In this document: piece after piece, positions 46,926-58,916 of the stretch | Position numbering within the stretch: the stretch's first letter is position 1 | Layout of the letters: the number at the start of each line of letters is the position of its first letter | Source: Lichtheimia corymbifera B2541 | Taxonomy: Eukaryota > Mucoromycota > Mucoromycetes > Mucorales > Lichtheimiaceae | DNA: 64,000 bases | Direction of reading: 5' to 3' | Assembly (NCBI GenBank): GCA_000697475.1 | Contig: JNEU01000906.1 | Coordinates: forward strand, 186,001 to 250,000 | The notes under the pieces: model-generated | The model's database searches: none | Told to the model about the DNA's origin: nothing | Seen by the model: only the letters and a program-made list of their open reading frames with translations | Position numbers and translations under genes: made by a program

Positions 46926-49079
46926 GGTGTCGATGAAAAGTTGGAGTAACTATGTCGGGGGTAGTTTGATGGGGGGAGTGAAAAGAGATAAAAGCAGAGA
47001 AAAGAAAAGAATGAAATATTTCGGATGAAGTATGCAGATGCTTAAATACGTGATGCGCTAAACACTATCCGTACGTGGGTAGCCCGCCAAATGAGAGCTT
47101 TGTTTCAAAGCCCATCTCACCAGCGACATCAGGTGTGTGTGATATCAAAGAAGGTTTTCTTTATCCTGCCCACAGACCTTAAAGTCGTCCTACGTTTCCC
47201 CTGTTCTGTGCCACCTATACAGAACTCTCATCTCTCGGACCAGTCTCTTCCGTGGGCAAGTGCCAAGGTCCACTTTTGAGAAACCCGTCAGTAACGCGTT
47301 ACCACGTACACACACAACTTGTCACTTTTTTTATCTTGTCACGCCATCCACAAAGTAGCTTTCTTTATTGTACACCAAGGACCAACAATGGTTTCTTTTT
47401 TCATCTCCTTGTGTGTGTGAAGAGCAACAACAAGGCTGGCCATAGCTTTTGTGTATCGAAACACAGATGACGGGGGGGAGTGGAGATACATGGTCCACTC
47501 ACCAATGCATCGGAGCAATTGTTTGTGTGTGGTGACGAATGACGAGCAAGATGTATAAAGAAAGATGCAAAGAGAGAGTGAGTGGAGAGGAGAGAGAAAA
47601 AAGATGTGCACGGCCAGTGTACTCTATAGAGTCGGGGCTACCATACTTGGGTTGGGCTTGTGCCACCCAGTTACTGAAAGAATGATCACGGCCCAAACTC
47701 ACACACACATATGTACACACACACATCTCCACCATCGGAAATCCCGGTATGAAAGGTAAATGCTCAATATGCTCACAACTCCCGTGCCCATGCCTGTTTG
47801 ACATGCATATCACCTGTCATTTGTTGATGTGTTGTTTACATCTCCAAAAACAATGGAGAATGAGGCGGAGCAATTAAGGAAAAAGAGACGTTTTGTTTGA
47901 TCATGAGGACTGGGGGTCATTGAATATTGAGGAACGCATGTGGAGAACGTGTGGTAGTGGTGGGTTCTGGATCAGTGCCACATTCATGTATGTACCAAGC
48001 AATGGGAACCGGGATCCCGTCATCATCATCGTCCAATTTCTTGTTGACAACAACAACAACTTTTATGCATGTCACCCTCTTTTATGCTTTTCGGAATCAA
48101 CCGCTGATCCCTTCCGAAGATGATGAAGGATCTCCCTGTCTCTCTTCTCCTCTCCGCATATGTAGACCCCGAAAAGATGGCATCTGCAATTGTAGCAATG
48201 CATATCTCATGCATGATGCTAGCCTTCATCCTTGCGTCAAATCCGACATTGGCTGCATTATGCATGTTACTGCAATCTGTGCTACTGCGGTTCACGGTCT
48301 ACATATTTCATCCTTCTCATGCACATACACATATCATTCAACTCAATTACGTATCTTTGATACAACAAGGGATCCATTTTCAAATGATCTAGAGACGATG
48401 ATACAAAGGGTAAATGTGTGGCCATTTTCTTGAAACCAAGAAGGATTATGCCAAAGACACAAAAAAGCTAACATCTTCTATCATTTTGCTCCGTAGTAGT
48501 GTGAGTGCTATCTAATGGCCACCCATTTTTCTGCTCTAGCATTAGAAGCAAAAGAGAAAACCTGTAGAAATACAAATCTTCTTACAGTAATTCTGTGAAT
48601 AATATCCTCATTCAGTCCAATCATATGGATTGACTACATCCTTGACATATTGTAGCTTTTTTAATAACGCTTGGCGCTTTGCCATCCGTCCTCATCAGAC
48701 TTTGTTTTTACCAGTCATCGGCGTAAGCTACTCTGATACATGTTCGCTGCTATTATCAATCATGTCCAACCTAGCTCACCGATGCAGCAGCATCATTCAC
48801 CATATTGTACTGCGACCAAGTCGCTATGAAAAAACTATCGTTAATTGGGTAACAACGACGTTGTATCAGCCTGTAGTAATCTCTTAATATGTTGCGGGGT
48901 TTGCATTTTCGCATGAACAAGAAGGATACATGTATTGTGTCCGCAATTCCAGGTACGCTTTGTACCCGTATCTCACTTCTCACCATCATTTCTTTTGATG
49001 CCTGTGTTTCTCCATCATGCACTCTCTACCGATAAAATCGCGTCGTACAGCCCTGTTCTCTTGGCTTATTACACAAAGA
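46926..49079. other. Long intergenic stretch
   Basis: About 2.1 kb between the kinesin start and the inverted repeat block. A frame at 47927-48433 is open for 168 codons, but it starts with a non-ATG codon, is rich in Ser/Thr/Cys runs and has competing minus-strand frames. AC-rich runs (CACACACA) near 47700-47725 resemble the leaders of other genes here. No gene is supported. Confidence 0.4.
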
Positions 49080-49082
49080 AGC

Positions 49083-50455
49083 CCTCCTGCATCTTCGGCT
49101 CTATCAGGGTCTGGCTAGTTGACAATGAACAAAGACCACTTTCCATATAGCATTACGCTTATAGCATATGTAAAACATAAAGGTGCCTGTATCTATAAAA
49201 TTTACAATGAAACTTGGGATCTTTCATAGAACAATATTGCTCGCCTGGGTCGAGCGCACCTTGTGTGCAAGTTTCACGATCAACCTCGGCGATCCTAGAT
49301 TTCGCAGTGTCACCACCAGCCAAAGTCGAAAAAAAAAATTCAAGAGGTCGACCCAAGATCTACTTTGGCTGGTGGTGACATTGGGTGAATCTGAGAATGG
49401 CCACGACGATCGTGAAACTTGCACCCAAGGTGCGCTCCATCCCGACGAGCAATACTGTTCGATTGAAGACCCCACGTTTCATTCTAAAGTTTAGAGATAC
49501 AGGCACATTTCCGTTTTTACTATGCTGTAAGCGTGATGCTATATGGCAAGTGGTCTTTGTTGATTGTCAAGCAGCCTGAGCCTAATAGAACGGAAGATGC
49601 GCAGGAGCGTGTTTGTGCAACACAGCTCATTTGCATGATACTTCACCATGAAAAAACACCACTTGTCATATAGCATCATGCTTTCAGCACATGCAAAAAA
49701 GGAAATGTGCCTGCATCTAGGATTGGCAAGCATGATTGTGAAACTTGATTCATAAGGTGCGCTCAACCACGACGAGCAATATTGTTCTATGAAAGAACCC
49801 ATGTTTCATTGTAAAGTTTAGAGATACAGACACATTTCCTTTTTTGCATGTGCTGAAAGCATGATGCTATATGACAAGTGGTGTTTTTTCATGGTGAAGT
49901 ATCATGCAAATGAGCTGTGTTGCACAAACACGCTCCTGCGCATCTTCCGTTCTATTAGGCTCAGGCTGCTTGACAATCAACAAAGACCATTTGCCATATA
50001 GCATCACGCTTACAGCATAGTAAAAACGGAAATGTGCCTGTATCTCTAAACTTTAGAATGAAACGTGGGGTCTTCAATCGAACAGTATTGCTCGTCGGGA
50101 TGGAGCGCACCTTGGGTGCAAGTTTCACGATCGTCGTGGCCATTCTCAGATTCACCCAATGTCACCACCAACCAAAGTCGAAAAATATTCAAAAGGTTGA
50201 CCTGATCCACTTGGCTGGTGGTGACATTGGGTGAATCTGAGAATGGCCACGACGATCGTGAAACTTCTACACAAGGTACGCATGACCACGCCGTTCAACT
50301 TTGTTCGATTGAAGACCCCATGTTTCATTGTAATGTTTTGAGATACAGGCACCTTTTATGTTTTTACATATGCTGTAAGTGTGATGCTATATGGAGAGTG
50401 ATGTTTGTTCATTGTCAACTAGCTTGACCCTATAGTGCCAAAGATGCAGGGGGCG
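49083..50455. repeat. Nested palindromes, inverted copy of 12014-12965
   Basis: Three palindromes follow one another. The first (49083 to about 49600) and the third (about 49930-50455) are versions of the long hairpin at 12014-12533 (CGATTGAAGACCCCACGTTT, GTGACATTGGGTGAATCTGA and complements). The middle one (about 49610-49925) matches 12542-12860. The first and third are also inverted with respect to each other, so the whole 1.37 kb is itself roughly palindromic about 49770. Short open frames in it are only the hairpin read from both sides. Confidence 0.9.
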
Positions 50456-52075
50456 TGTTTGTGTCACAAAGCGAGAGCGATGCTTGAAGAAAGGTTAACC
50501 CTATTGGCGGAAAGTGCATGAAGAATCCTTTCCCAGGCTACCTACAGTAATATCAGCCTATGATAGCCCGCATGGAATGTACAGTTGTATAAGATAATCC
50601 ACGCTGAAGGTTGTCGAAGGTAATCATGCTGTGTTTATGTGTGTGGCATTGTATCAGAGACCAATCTTTCACGAGCATAATGAATTAAGCTTACAATGAA
50701 GCTGCTGCTACAACAAGCCCAATAGCTGGTATCATCACTCTTGAGCTATTATCTTTGTAAATTGAGCCGCCATGAAACAAGTATATAAGCGTGTTAATTA
50801 GGAGGCTTAACCGTGAATGTAATATGTCAGAAGAAGGGAACAAAACGTTTTGGATACGATAATGTAAATGATCCAATATCACTTCTTTCCTATCACCCAA
50901 CCTTTCTTCCCTTTCAATCCAGAATCAATCATGTAATCCACATCTTTCACATATGATTACTGTGTTAAATCCAATATTCATTTAATGAAAGTCGAAGTCT
51001 AGGAAATAGTAGTGTGGGTGTTTATCAACTCAGTAAATAAAGGAACAGCGTTGCCAACTGAATAAGGTACGGGTGAATCATAGAGACATTGTGATATTGA
51101 TATCATCGAATACGTGGCTGCTGCCGTCATAAATATCTTTCATCCATGATTGGAAAAATAGCTCCTGCATGTGTATGTTCAATGATCCCAGCAATATCAT
51201 CCATGGCTGTAAACACCTTTCGCCAATTCTATCCCATCCATCATCATCCTCAGCCGTATCCACGTGATCGTTCCTGCAGATGACGCGAAAAGTAATCACC
51301 ACTGTGCTTGATTGCATCCATCCATCCATAACCACCCCAAATTCAATATAGTAACAGAAAGAAGATCACCCATTGCTGCTGATATGCTTCCTTTCCCATC
51401 TGGCCCTTGACATCTCTCTTTGTCGGAGGTTTTTCATCGCAGCTCAACCAGGTAAAGATTGCTTGTATTGCGGCATAATTGATGGCTGACAAGGTATCAT
51501 CCAAACTAGACATCACTTATGGGCCAAGGGATCCAAACCGATCAATATATCCAATTCCTTCCACTCCATGTACCAAATCAATGAAGTATTCAGATCCATG
51601 CCCGTATCCATAAGAAGTCGTACGTATTGAAACACGCTACTACGGTAAATAAAGCTGCTTCTATATGATGGCTATCTGCTGTCCACGTAACAAAGGCTGC
51701 ATGTAAAGAACGCTGTTCAAGACAATGGAGCAAAGAGTTTGCTAATAGCAACTGCTGGAATGAAAGCTGCAACGTGTGATTGTGGTGCAGGGGTGTACAA
51801 GAGAACGAGCAGTGTCAAGGAACGCGGGTGTTGTCGTGGGGTGCACGCGCCATGGAGTTGCCATTCAGTCAAAGACAATAGGATCAAGATAGCTGCAGGA
51901 TTGACATGATGGGTTGAAGCAGCACAATCGTTTGCCGATGGTAGTTGTACTTGAATGGGATAACAGTTGGGATTGGGAGAAAAGACAATAAGCAGGGAGT
52001 GGAAGAGCTGGAAATCAAACTAGGTTGAGCTGTCAGACAATGACATACAAATGCATGAACACTGTAATTGATCCA
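50456..52075 (-). mobile_element. Core of the dispersed element, inverted right copy
   Basis: This is the reverse complement of 10406-11965 with substitutions and small indels. Shared stretches include CTTTCCGCCAATA against TATTGGCGGAAAG next to the hairpins, AATTGAGCCGCCATG near 50762, and the frames HVDTAEDDDGWDRIGERCLQ (51270-51210) and QLSFQQLLLANSLLHCLEQ (51772-51716). As in the left copy, stops and shifts prevent a full-length product. No transposition enzyme motif is seen. Confidence 0.6.
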
Positions 52076-52079
52076 TAAC

Positions 52080-53060
52080 ATTGAGATTGCCTCTATCACA
52101 CCTCAAACTTGCACACAAGATGCTCTTGGACATGCTGATCAACTTTGTCTTAATAAAGAACCCATACATCATTTACAAATTTTGAATGGGAGGGTATAAT
52201 GTGGGGTTTACTATGATCGACGGAAACTCCGGAACCGGCCGGATTCATGGAAATGTCATTTAGTATGAATTACTTTGGGATTCATCACTTTGAACTTGAA
52301 ACTTGGTGAGCAGGTTCGCTGAGTCATGCTGATCAACTCCATTCATTTAAAAACCGCATACTTCATTATGATATTTTATGAATCGGACGGTCCAAATATA
52401 GGACGGAAGGAACGCAAGTAGGGTGCATAGTGCACCCCCCCGCCGTTGTCCACCTCCATCGTCAAACTTGGTCCGGAAGGTGGGCTCCAACATGCTGATC
52501 GACTCCATTCATATTAAAGTCACAGGCTTCATTGTGAGAATAAAAATGGGAGCGTCGGATGATGAACGGATGGTATTATATGTAGAGCGGGTGGCCCAAA
52601 ACCTCGAGATTGCCCATCTCAAACCTGAAACTTTCACACAACATTCTCTTGGACACGCTGATCAACTTCGTTCTCATAAAGGGCCCATACTTCATTTGAA
52701 AATCTTGAATGGGAGGGTATAATGTGGGGTTTACTATGATGGCGGAAATTCCGTACCCGTCGGAAATCATGAAATGTCGATTAGTATGCAATACCTTGGG
52801 ATTCCCCATTTCGAACTTGAAACTTGGTAAGAAGGTACTCTCTGTCATGTTGATCAACTTCATTCATTTAAAAACTGCATACTTCATTACAAAATTTTGA
52901 ATGGGGGTATCCGACGATGAATGGATGGGAAATTTAAGTAGGGTGGGAGGTCCATGAGCATGAGATTTCCCATCTCGCACTTCAAATTTCGCCGCAAGAT
53001 GCTCTTGGGCATGCTGATCATTTTCGTTTTCATCAAGCCTCCAAGCTTCATTACGTGAAT
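52080..53060 (-). repeat. Array of degenerate repeats, inverted right copy
   Basis: The units of 9400-10405 appear in reverse complement: CTTGAAACTTGGTAAGAAGG, CATGCTGATCAACT, TTCATTCATTTAAAAAC and TTTTGAATGGGAGGGTATAA recur near 52130, 52330, 52480, 52660, 52830 and 53010. The array ends shortly after 53050, close to GCTGTAAGCGTGATGGAGCT. The same ending is present after the short array at 56096-56430, so it may mark one edge of the repeat unit. Confidence 0.78.
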
Positions 53061-53848
53061 TTGAGAAACAAGTACTTCTTATATTTTACCAATGCTGTAA
53101 GCGTGATGGAGCTGCTTCCTCCTAATGGATGGTGTCGAAGGCACTATAAACAAGGTGAAGGAAATCTGACTGAGATTGTACGTGGTGATTACACACACAC
53201 GTCCTGGACAAATGGATGATAACAATGATTGCCTTTAGGATGCGTACATAAGTAAAGGCTGCACAATAATGATGAGCATGTATCAAGAATGATATGTGGA
53301 TCTCAATTGATGGCTTCATGTTTGGATCTACATACTGGATCGAGCTGCATATACCAACGATAATTAAATAGGATGCACAGACATTCCAAATGCCCCTCTT
53401 TTGTCACAGTATGTAACATACATTGGGATCGGTAACTCATGTCCTGAAGCTCAATAGAAAATCACCCTCTCTCTTAGGCTCAGTGTCTCTCTTTACTTAT
53501 CTACATTCATTCCTTACAAGGTCAACAACAACGGAATCGACTTTATTTCATCAAAGCTATGATGTTAAATTACAAGCAACCAAGAACGGAATAAGCTACC
53601 AAAGTCCAAGAGGATATATTAAACCATGCTTTCTTCTAGCTACATGACCCCATCATGATCCTCGTCTTTATAAATAAAAGCGACCAACATCAACAAATAG
53701 GGCACACATTAGAAGGACGATGTTAAGACCCACAAAGGGAAGCCAATAGGCAGGAACACCATCTTTTGAGCAAGCACTGCATGATCCACGCAAATCCAGT
53801 TCGGTTAAATGACATCGCTTGTAGTTGCCCAGACTCATCCTTGTGCCC
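53061..53848. other. Stretch between repeat array and IWS1 fragment
   Basis: It contains only short frames. One at 53423-53647 is open for 74 codons without recognisable content. Nothing is supported. Confidence 0.35.
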
Positions 53849-54012
53849 ATTCAAACCAGAGACTACTAAAGAGAGGTATGGATCTTGAATAATGGTATAA
53901 AAAGGGAAAGATGAAGTTAACGAGTAGTCGATAATGATAGCAATTCGGGCTCTAGTAGAATGCATGTCAATATCCCACGGATGGTTGCTCCTGATTACGA
54001 TGTCATTCCAGA
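53849..54012 (+). pseudogene. Truncated copy of IWS1 exons 6-7 with the intron
   Basis: ATTCAAACCAGAGACTACTA followed by AGAGAGGTA matches the end of IWS1 exon 6, and after an intron of similar length AATTCGGGCTCTAG and AGAATGCATGTCAATATCCC match exon 7 ([22 protein letters not shown]). The copy keeps the intron position, so it arose from genomic DNA and not from mRNA. It is about 164 bp long, and neither the TFIIS-like domain nor the C-terminus is present. The fragment has the same orientation as the parent gene at 31720-33364. Confidence 0.85.
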
Positions 54013-54203
54013 CCCTAACATCCTCGCTCTTTACCGAACATGCATACCAATATTATGAGTGGGTTGACAACATGGTAAGTCACCTTTATAATAATAGGGA
54101 TGTGCATAGACGCACCAGTGATTAATTTCCTTGGTAGATTTCTTATCACTTACCGATGCTATACGTGGACAACATTGCACTAGGCTCCTCAAACTTACTC
54201 CTG

Positions 54204-54362
54204 GTGTATACCCCCCATCACTTTATCAACCCATGCATCATCCCCAACAGACAGAAATACCCACGCCCACAATGCATCATAAGGGGTTGTTGTCGTCGCC
54301 CATCATCCTACCACACATCTCTTTCCTCTGTCACTCTCCTTTGATTGCTTGCAAGATCAAAC
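54204..54362 (-). repeat. Short dispersed repeat, copy 3 of 3
   Basis: Reverse complement of the elements at 18408 and 35405 (AAATACCCACGCCCACAATGCA here, read on the plus strand in two parts, and CACACATCTCTTTCC). It stands upstream of the second broken member of the gene family at 54600, the same arrangement as at 35405. Confidence 0.6.
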
Positions 54363-54599
54363 GTCCAAGGTTCGTGTACATCACATCTTTCAGCCTGTGA
54401 AAAAGTGTTGATCTTCGTGGGCATTCATAGTGCTTCTTGTAACGTGGTCGTCATTGTGATATTGGTCCCTTATAATGAGGTAAAGCTTGATCATGTTGCT
54501 AAATGAGTCACTACTCATACACGCCCCCTTGGTACTTTCTATATAGCTATCTCTCCGTTAAGCATCTGCAAAAGTTGGTTTCGGTGCCATGGTGCATTT

Positions 54600-55259
54600 G
54601 ACATGATGCAAATAGCGGCATAAAGGGAATGATCCCCAACTTCTATGGTGGTAACTTGACAGCTTTCCCTGAAAGATCATTCTGGGTTGAGCGCATCGTG
54701 CCATATTTTAAGTATTTGGCTACAGTAACCAACACTGTTTTCTCTTGGTACGTCTTTTGTCATTCTTTATTGATGATGAACGCAGGTTGGATCTAACTTT
54801 GATTATGTCTTAGGTGCGAAGATCGGATCATAGCATATCGAAGCTCCTAACGCGTTTCTGGCTTATGGACAAACAAGATGAACATCGCTTTTGCTGATGG
54901 TGTTGGTCGAGCCAACAACCAAGAAACCATAATGCATAATGGAATCGTCTTCATCATATATTGAGGAAGACATCGACCATACATAGTCTTGTAATACTTT
55001 CAAGCTGGTGTTGACGAGAGGTATATTTTTTTGAAGATGGAATTGAAAGCATTATCACAAGTTTCAGAGACTACTGCTTTCCAACGTACTGTATATGATG
55101 TGCGGTGCATACAGAATCAAATTTCACTCCTAAAGACAACCCCCGGTCCCGATCATAAATGGCATATGGTTCAACTATGCTCAGCGACTGTCCCTTGCTC
55201 GTGGGAGGAGCGTGCACACTCCAAATTCTGCGAGCTATTTTGGTTTACGGTGCTTTGAT
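54600..55259 (+). pseudogene. Second broken copy of the unidentified gene family
   Basis: Fragments match the minus-strand pseudogene at 33560-35390 in the same order: FWVERIVPYFKYLATVTNTVF (first 20 residues comparable to LWVERVIIFFRYLGSMSRVVF), CEDRIIAYRSS, NIAFADGVGRANN against NHVFADGIGRVYD, and MELKALSQVSETTA with VRCIQNQISLLKT against VQCIKNRLTLMKT. A stop after RSS and frame changes show it is not functional. An intron ending TTAG/GTGCGAAGAT is shared by both copies. Its orientation is opposite to that of the first copy, and the two are about 20 kb apart. Confidence 0.68.
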
Positions 55260-55439
55260 AGAGAATGAGCAAGACGACGAGGACCATGACGCATCATCCA
55301 ACAGCTTTTGCCATTACCAACTGGTATCCAAAGTTTGTTGACCAATGCTTATGTCCAAGGAGCACACACTTCACGCACGGCCAAGATCAGATGAGCAGGC
55401 GCAGATATTGCCCCTGGACCGGGTTACGAACCCAGTACG

Positions 55440-56095
55440 GCTCTTAAATTTGTCGAGTGTCTGTTTTTTCTTAAGCAAATCGTGTCGATTCAGCACCTCA
55501 ATTATTGATCCATTCAATGTTTGAGCAAAAGGATGCCATCATCGTATTACCAACAGGCACAGGTAAAAGTGACATTTTTATTTACCATCAGCACGATCCA
55601 AAGATACCAGTTACAAGGATATCACCGTGGTCGTTGTGCCTTTGGTCTCATTGTTGCATGACCTGGACAGACGAGAGGATGAGGCAAATCTTCGAGTTCA
55701 TATGTGACGTACTATAAGTTCTATCCGTGATCTCCATGAGTTTGGTTTGATCTTGGTCCAACTTGAGCACGTTGAGGAGCCCAACTTTGCCTTGAGCATG
55801 CAATTATCACAGCGACATACTGGCCGTGTTGTTATTGAGTGAAGTCACGTATTGGTCACTGATTCTGGATTCCGAGCTCGGCCCGTCAATGCTGTCTTCA
55901 AAATGCGTACTGGAAATGCACCCATAATTTGCACCAGTGCCACCATCCCAATGTCAATCAAGCGGATACTAAAGTGAAGATTCTGCATGATCAACCCGTT
56001 GTGATCCATCCTGCTCATACACAACGCTTCAATATTCGCTATACCTGCATTGGTTCACGAGGCAACCTCCAGGATCACGTACGAGCCATGGAAAT
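55440..56095 (+). pseudogene. RecQ/DEAD-like helicase remnant
   Basis: The first frame has ALKFVECLFFLKQI and then AIIVLPTGTGKSDIF (Walker A, motif I, near 55540). After a frame change come ITVVVVPLVSLLHDLDRR (motif Ia region) and, later, VTDSGFRARPVNAVFKMRTG and APIICTSATIPMSIKRIL (motif III, SAT). Several stops and shifts interrupt it. The DExH box is not visible in an intact frame, and the region past NPL is in yet another frame. The similarity ends abruptly at about 56096, where a repeat array begins, so the helicase was probably cut by that insertion. Such helicase-like genes are often multicopy in fungal genomes; whether this one came from a mobile element is unknown. Confidence 0.62.
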
Positions 56096-56430
56096 TGATT
56101 AGTTTGAATTGCCTTGGGATTCCCCATCTCGAACTTGAAACCTAGTAAGAAGGTTCGCTAGGACATGCTGAGAAATTCCATTCATATAAAAACTAGACGT
56201 TTCATTATGAAAAATGTGAATAGGATCATCCAAGTGTAGACTGGATGGGGGTATTATAGGTAGGGTGGACGACCCACCACCCCCGAGATCACTCATCTCG
56301 AGCTTGAAACAAGGTGCTTGTGGGCATGCTGATCAAGTTCGTCCTCATAAGCCTCCACAACTCATTATAAAATTCTTGAGAAACAGGTACCTTTATGTTT
56401 TTCTTATACTGTAATAAGCGTGATGGAGCT
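56096..56430 (-). repeat. Short array of the degenerate repeats
   Basis: Two units in the orientation of the right-hand array: CCTTGGGATTCCCCATCTCG with TAAGAAGGTTCGCT near 56110, and a second with GGGCATGCTGATCA near 56320, ending in ACAGGTACCTTTATGTTTTT and GCGTGATGGAGCTG near 56430. The left edge abuts the helicase remnant. Confidence 0.7.
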
Positions 56431-58916
56431 GTTACTGTAAATTGATTGTGCTGAGAGCGCTTTATAGTGCTCCAGCGTGAAATAGCACGTGGTGGTGACA
56501 CACGCTTCCTTGACAGGTTGCTGCATAAATGGGATGTTGGTTGCCCTTTGGAAAGGTGCTGTAGCATTATAGTCAGCTTTGAGCACTGGAATTACAATTA
56601 TCACATACCTTTTCCATAAAATCGTCTTAATGCGTTATGGCTTGATTAGCATAATACTCTGGTCAAGGTACTAGTCATGGATGCGGTTGGTGAGAACAAA
56701 CAACATGCTCCCTATCAACTAGCCAGCGCCAAAAAGGATATGACCATGCCCAGAAAACCCATTCAGATTCATATGTATCAATCATCATCATAATGGGCAC
56801 AATGCTGCATAGCTCATTATCCCCAAGAAGCTTATTATTAAAACAAAGAGATCACTTGCCTACATACCCTGACGAATGCGTCATTCATCTACATATAACT
56901 ATCCACTAACCATATTCACAAAGAGCCATTTTACAATCATACTTGAATTTTATTATATCATTTTCGCATCGAGAATAAAATTGTCTAGGAAGTTGGGGTA
57001 CACGTGTGTTGGTGAACAGTTGGGTGGAAATGGGTGGGATACCTGTTGGCCAATCAAAGTGGCGCGGTCGCTCCGCAGCGGTTGCCTCGCGACTTGTTGC
57101 CCAGCAGCGCGCATGCCTTTACATTGCACCTTCCACACGAACACAGCAGCTGTCAATGGTGAACGTCGTCCCTCAAAAGGTATGTGTTAAACGTGTCTAC
57201 AGCATTGTTTATCAGATAGCTAGCTACTAATGCAACACTCCACATTATCAGATGTGGTAGCGCTATGCTTGCAACAACGGATTTCATTCGGCGCGTGTTT
57301 CGGTGAGTCTCGTACAACAAAGGTAAGTCCAGCTCATTACTAAAGATCAAACTGACACGTAACATTATTGTATTTAGACGACCTATTATTTGGAAATGGC
57401 TTCATGCTGGTTGAGCAAGGGTGGGTGAGGTTCCAATCGATCTGTTTGAGTTGATCGAGCTCACTTGGCTTCTTTTCGTTGCCACCAACTTCCAGGCCCC
57501 TTTAGTTGGTGCATATAGATCAGCAAATGGCTTGACAATATCGTTGGAAGCAGGTATATATGAGTTCCGCTGTATTCGACTGCCATTATTCATATTGGAA
57601 GAATGTCCTTGTAGCATTGGAACAAGACCGTGGACAAGAGGCTCATGATGGTATACTCTTAAAAGCATTTGAATAAGTAATGTGTGTTTACAATGTGTGG
57701 ATCAATCAAGGATCAAGACCGTACTTCAAGAATGGCTTATACTGCTGAGGTCCTTGTGGATTGATGGTGCTCGCTGGCCAGTTGATCGGGATAGTTTTAC
57801 GTCACTACGTGCTATTTGTTACCGTAAAGGAAACTTTGGGTATTCAACCGGTGGGTGCCATCGTTCGCTTGGAACTCTGTCAGCTCTTCAAGAAGCGTAG
57901 TGTTCAAGAAGCGTAGTGTTCAAGATGGCTGTGAATTGTAAGTGGGATTATTATCGCTCTTTGAAGTATGAATGACGGCTAACATACCACGTTTCTAGCG
58001 CAGATATGTGGATATGTGGATCAGCAAAATATGTGGATCAGCAAAGATGTGGATCAGCAAAATATAGACCAGCAATACCATCATAGTGAATAAATTGTTA
58101 TACTTTTCAAAGCACATATTCTTGCCTTAACATATATAAAACATTTGCAATGTAGCACTTGATTGATCTATGTGGGCAGAGAAAACAATGGGAAATAGGT
58201 CTCACAGGGGCAAATGTGGATATTATGCATGACGTCCGTGCCTTCGCCTTGAGATTAAATATCTGCATATAATCACGATCATGGCTTTGTTTGAAAGATC
58301 TATACAGCCATTTGCGAGAAGAGTGGTCACGTATAGCATTCATGCAATGATGCGTCAACAAGCTTTATTGTTTGGCCATGGTCAATTAGAGTTTATGTTG
58401 TTGACAGTTGTCGGGGATCCGAATGCGAGTATGTGCACCACAATGAATATACATATCAGGTTTAGTATCCCAGGAACTTGAATCTCAACATGGGTACGAC
58501 GATGGTTTTAATACAGGACAACCAAGCCCAGATGGATTGCTTGTTGCATAGCACTTAATTTAACACCATTTAGTACTTAGCCACGCATATGCACGTGTCG
58601 TTCCATGTGTTATAAGGTTGTATGCGAAGATCGGAACCCGGGGTTTCTTCTATTTGAGTGATATCGTCAGGAAAGGAAAGATGGAATGGGTTGTTGGATG
58701 TTGGCGATGTCGACAAGCATAGCCGAATGTCTAGGCCATGATGATCAGGAACCTTTTCATTGTCGGAGCATAAATGAGTGCGATCGTATGCAAGTCTTTG
58801 TACAACGCAGAGCCAAATTGGGAATTTACTTTAGGTTGCAGCTTTGCTCCTTTGCCTCCTCGCATCATTATTCGTCAATCAAGCATCTTTTTTAGCTTTT
58901 CATTCTACTCTTTTAA
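56431..58916. other. Long stretch with possible gene remnants
   Basis: About 2.5 kb. Between 57010 and 57660 on the plus strand some frames look like decayed coding sequence: TNTAAVNGERRPSK before a GTATGT donor, DVVALCLQQRISFGACF after a TCAG acceptor, DDLLFGNGFMLVEQGW after a TTTAG acceptor, then in another frame APLVGAYRSANGLTISLEAG. They do not join into one open gene. I recognise no family. A short tandem of ATGTGGATCAGCAAA-like units occurs at about 58010-58065. The rest, up to the fucosyltransferase start, shows nothing I can support. Confidence 0.35.

Noticed and set aside
47927..48433. 168-codon frame on the plus strand
   Set aside because: It has no ATG at its start, is Ser/Thr/Cys-rich without structure, overlaps frames on the other strand and shows no splice context.
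49083..50455. CRISPR-like or tandem array
   Set aside because: The repeats are inverted and hundreds of bp long, and there are no regular spacers; the organism is a eukaryote.
55380..55450. tRNA-like GGGTTACGAACCC stretch
   Set aside because: It resembles a T-arm, but no A box, anticodon arm or acceptor stem can be paired around it.
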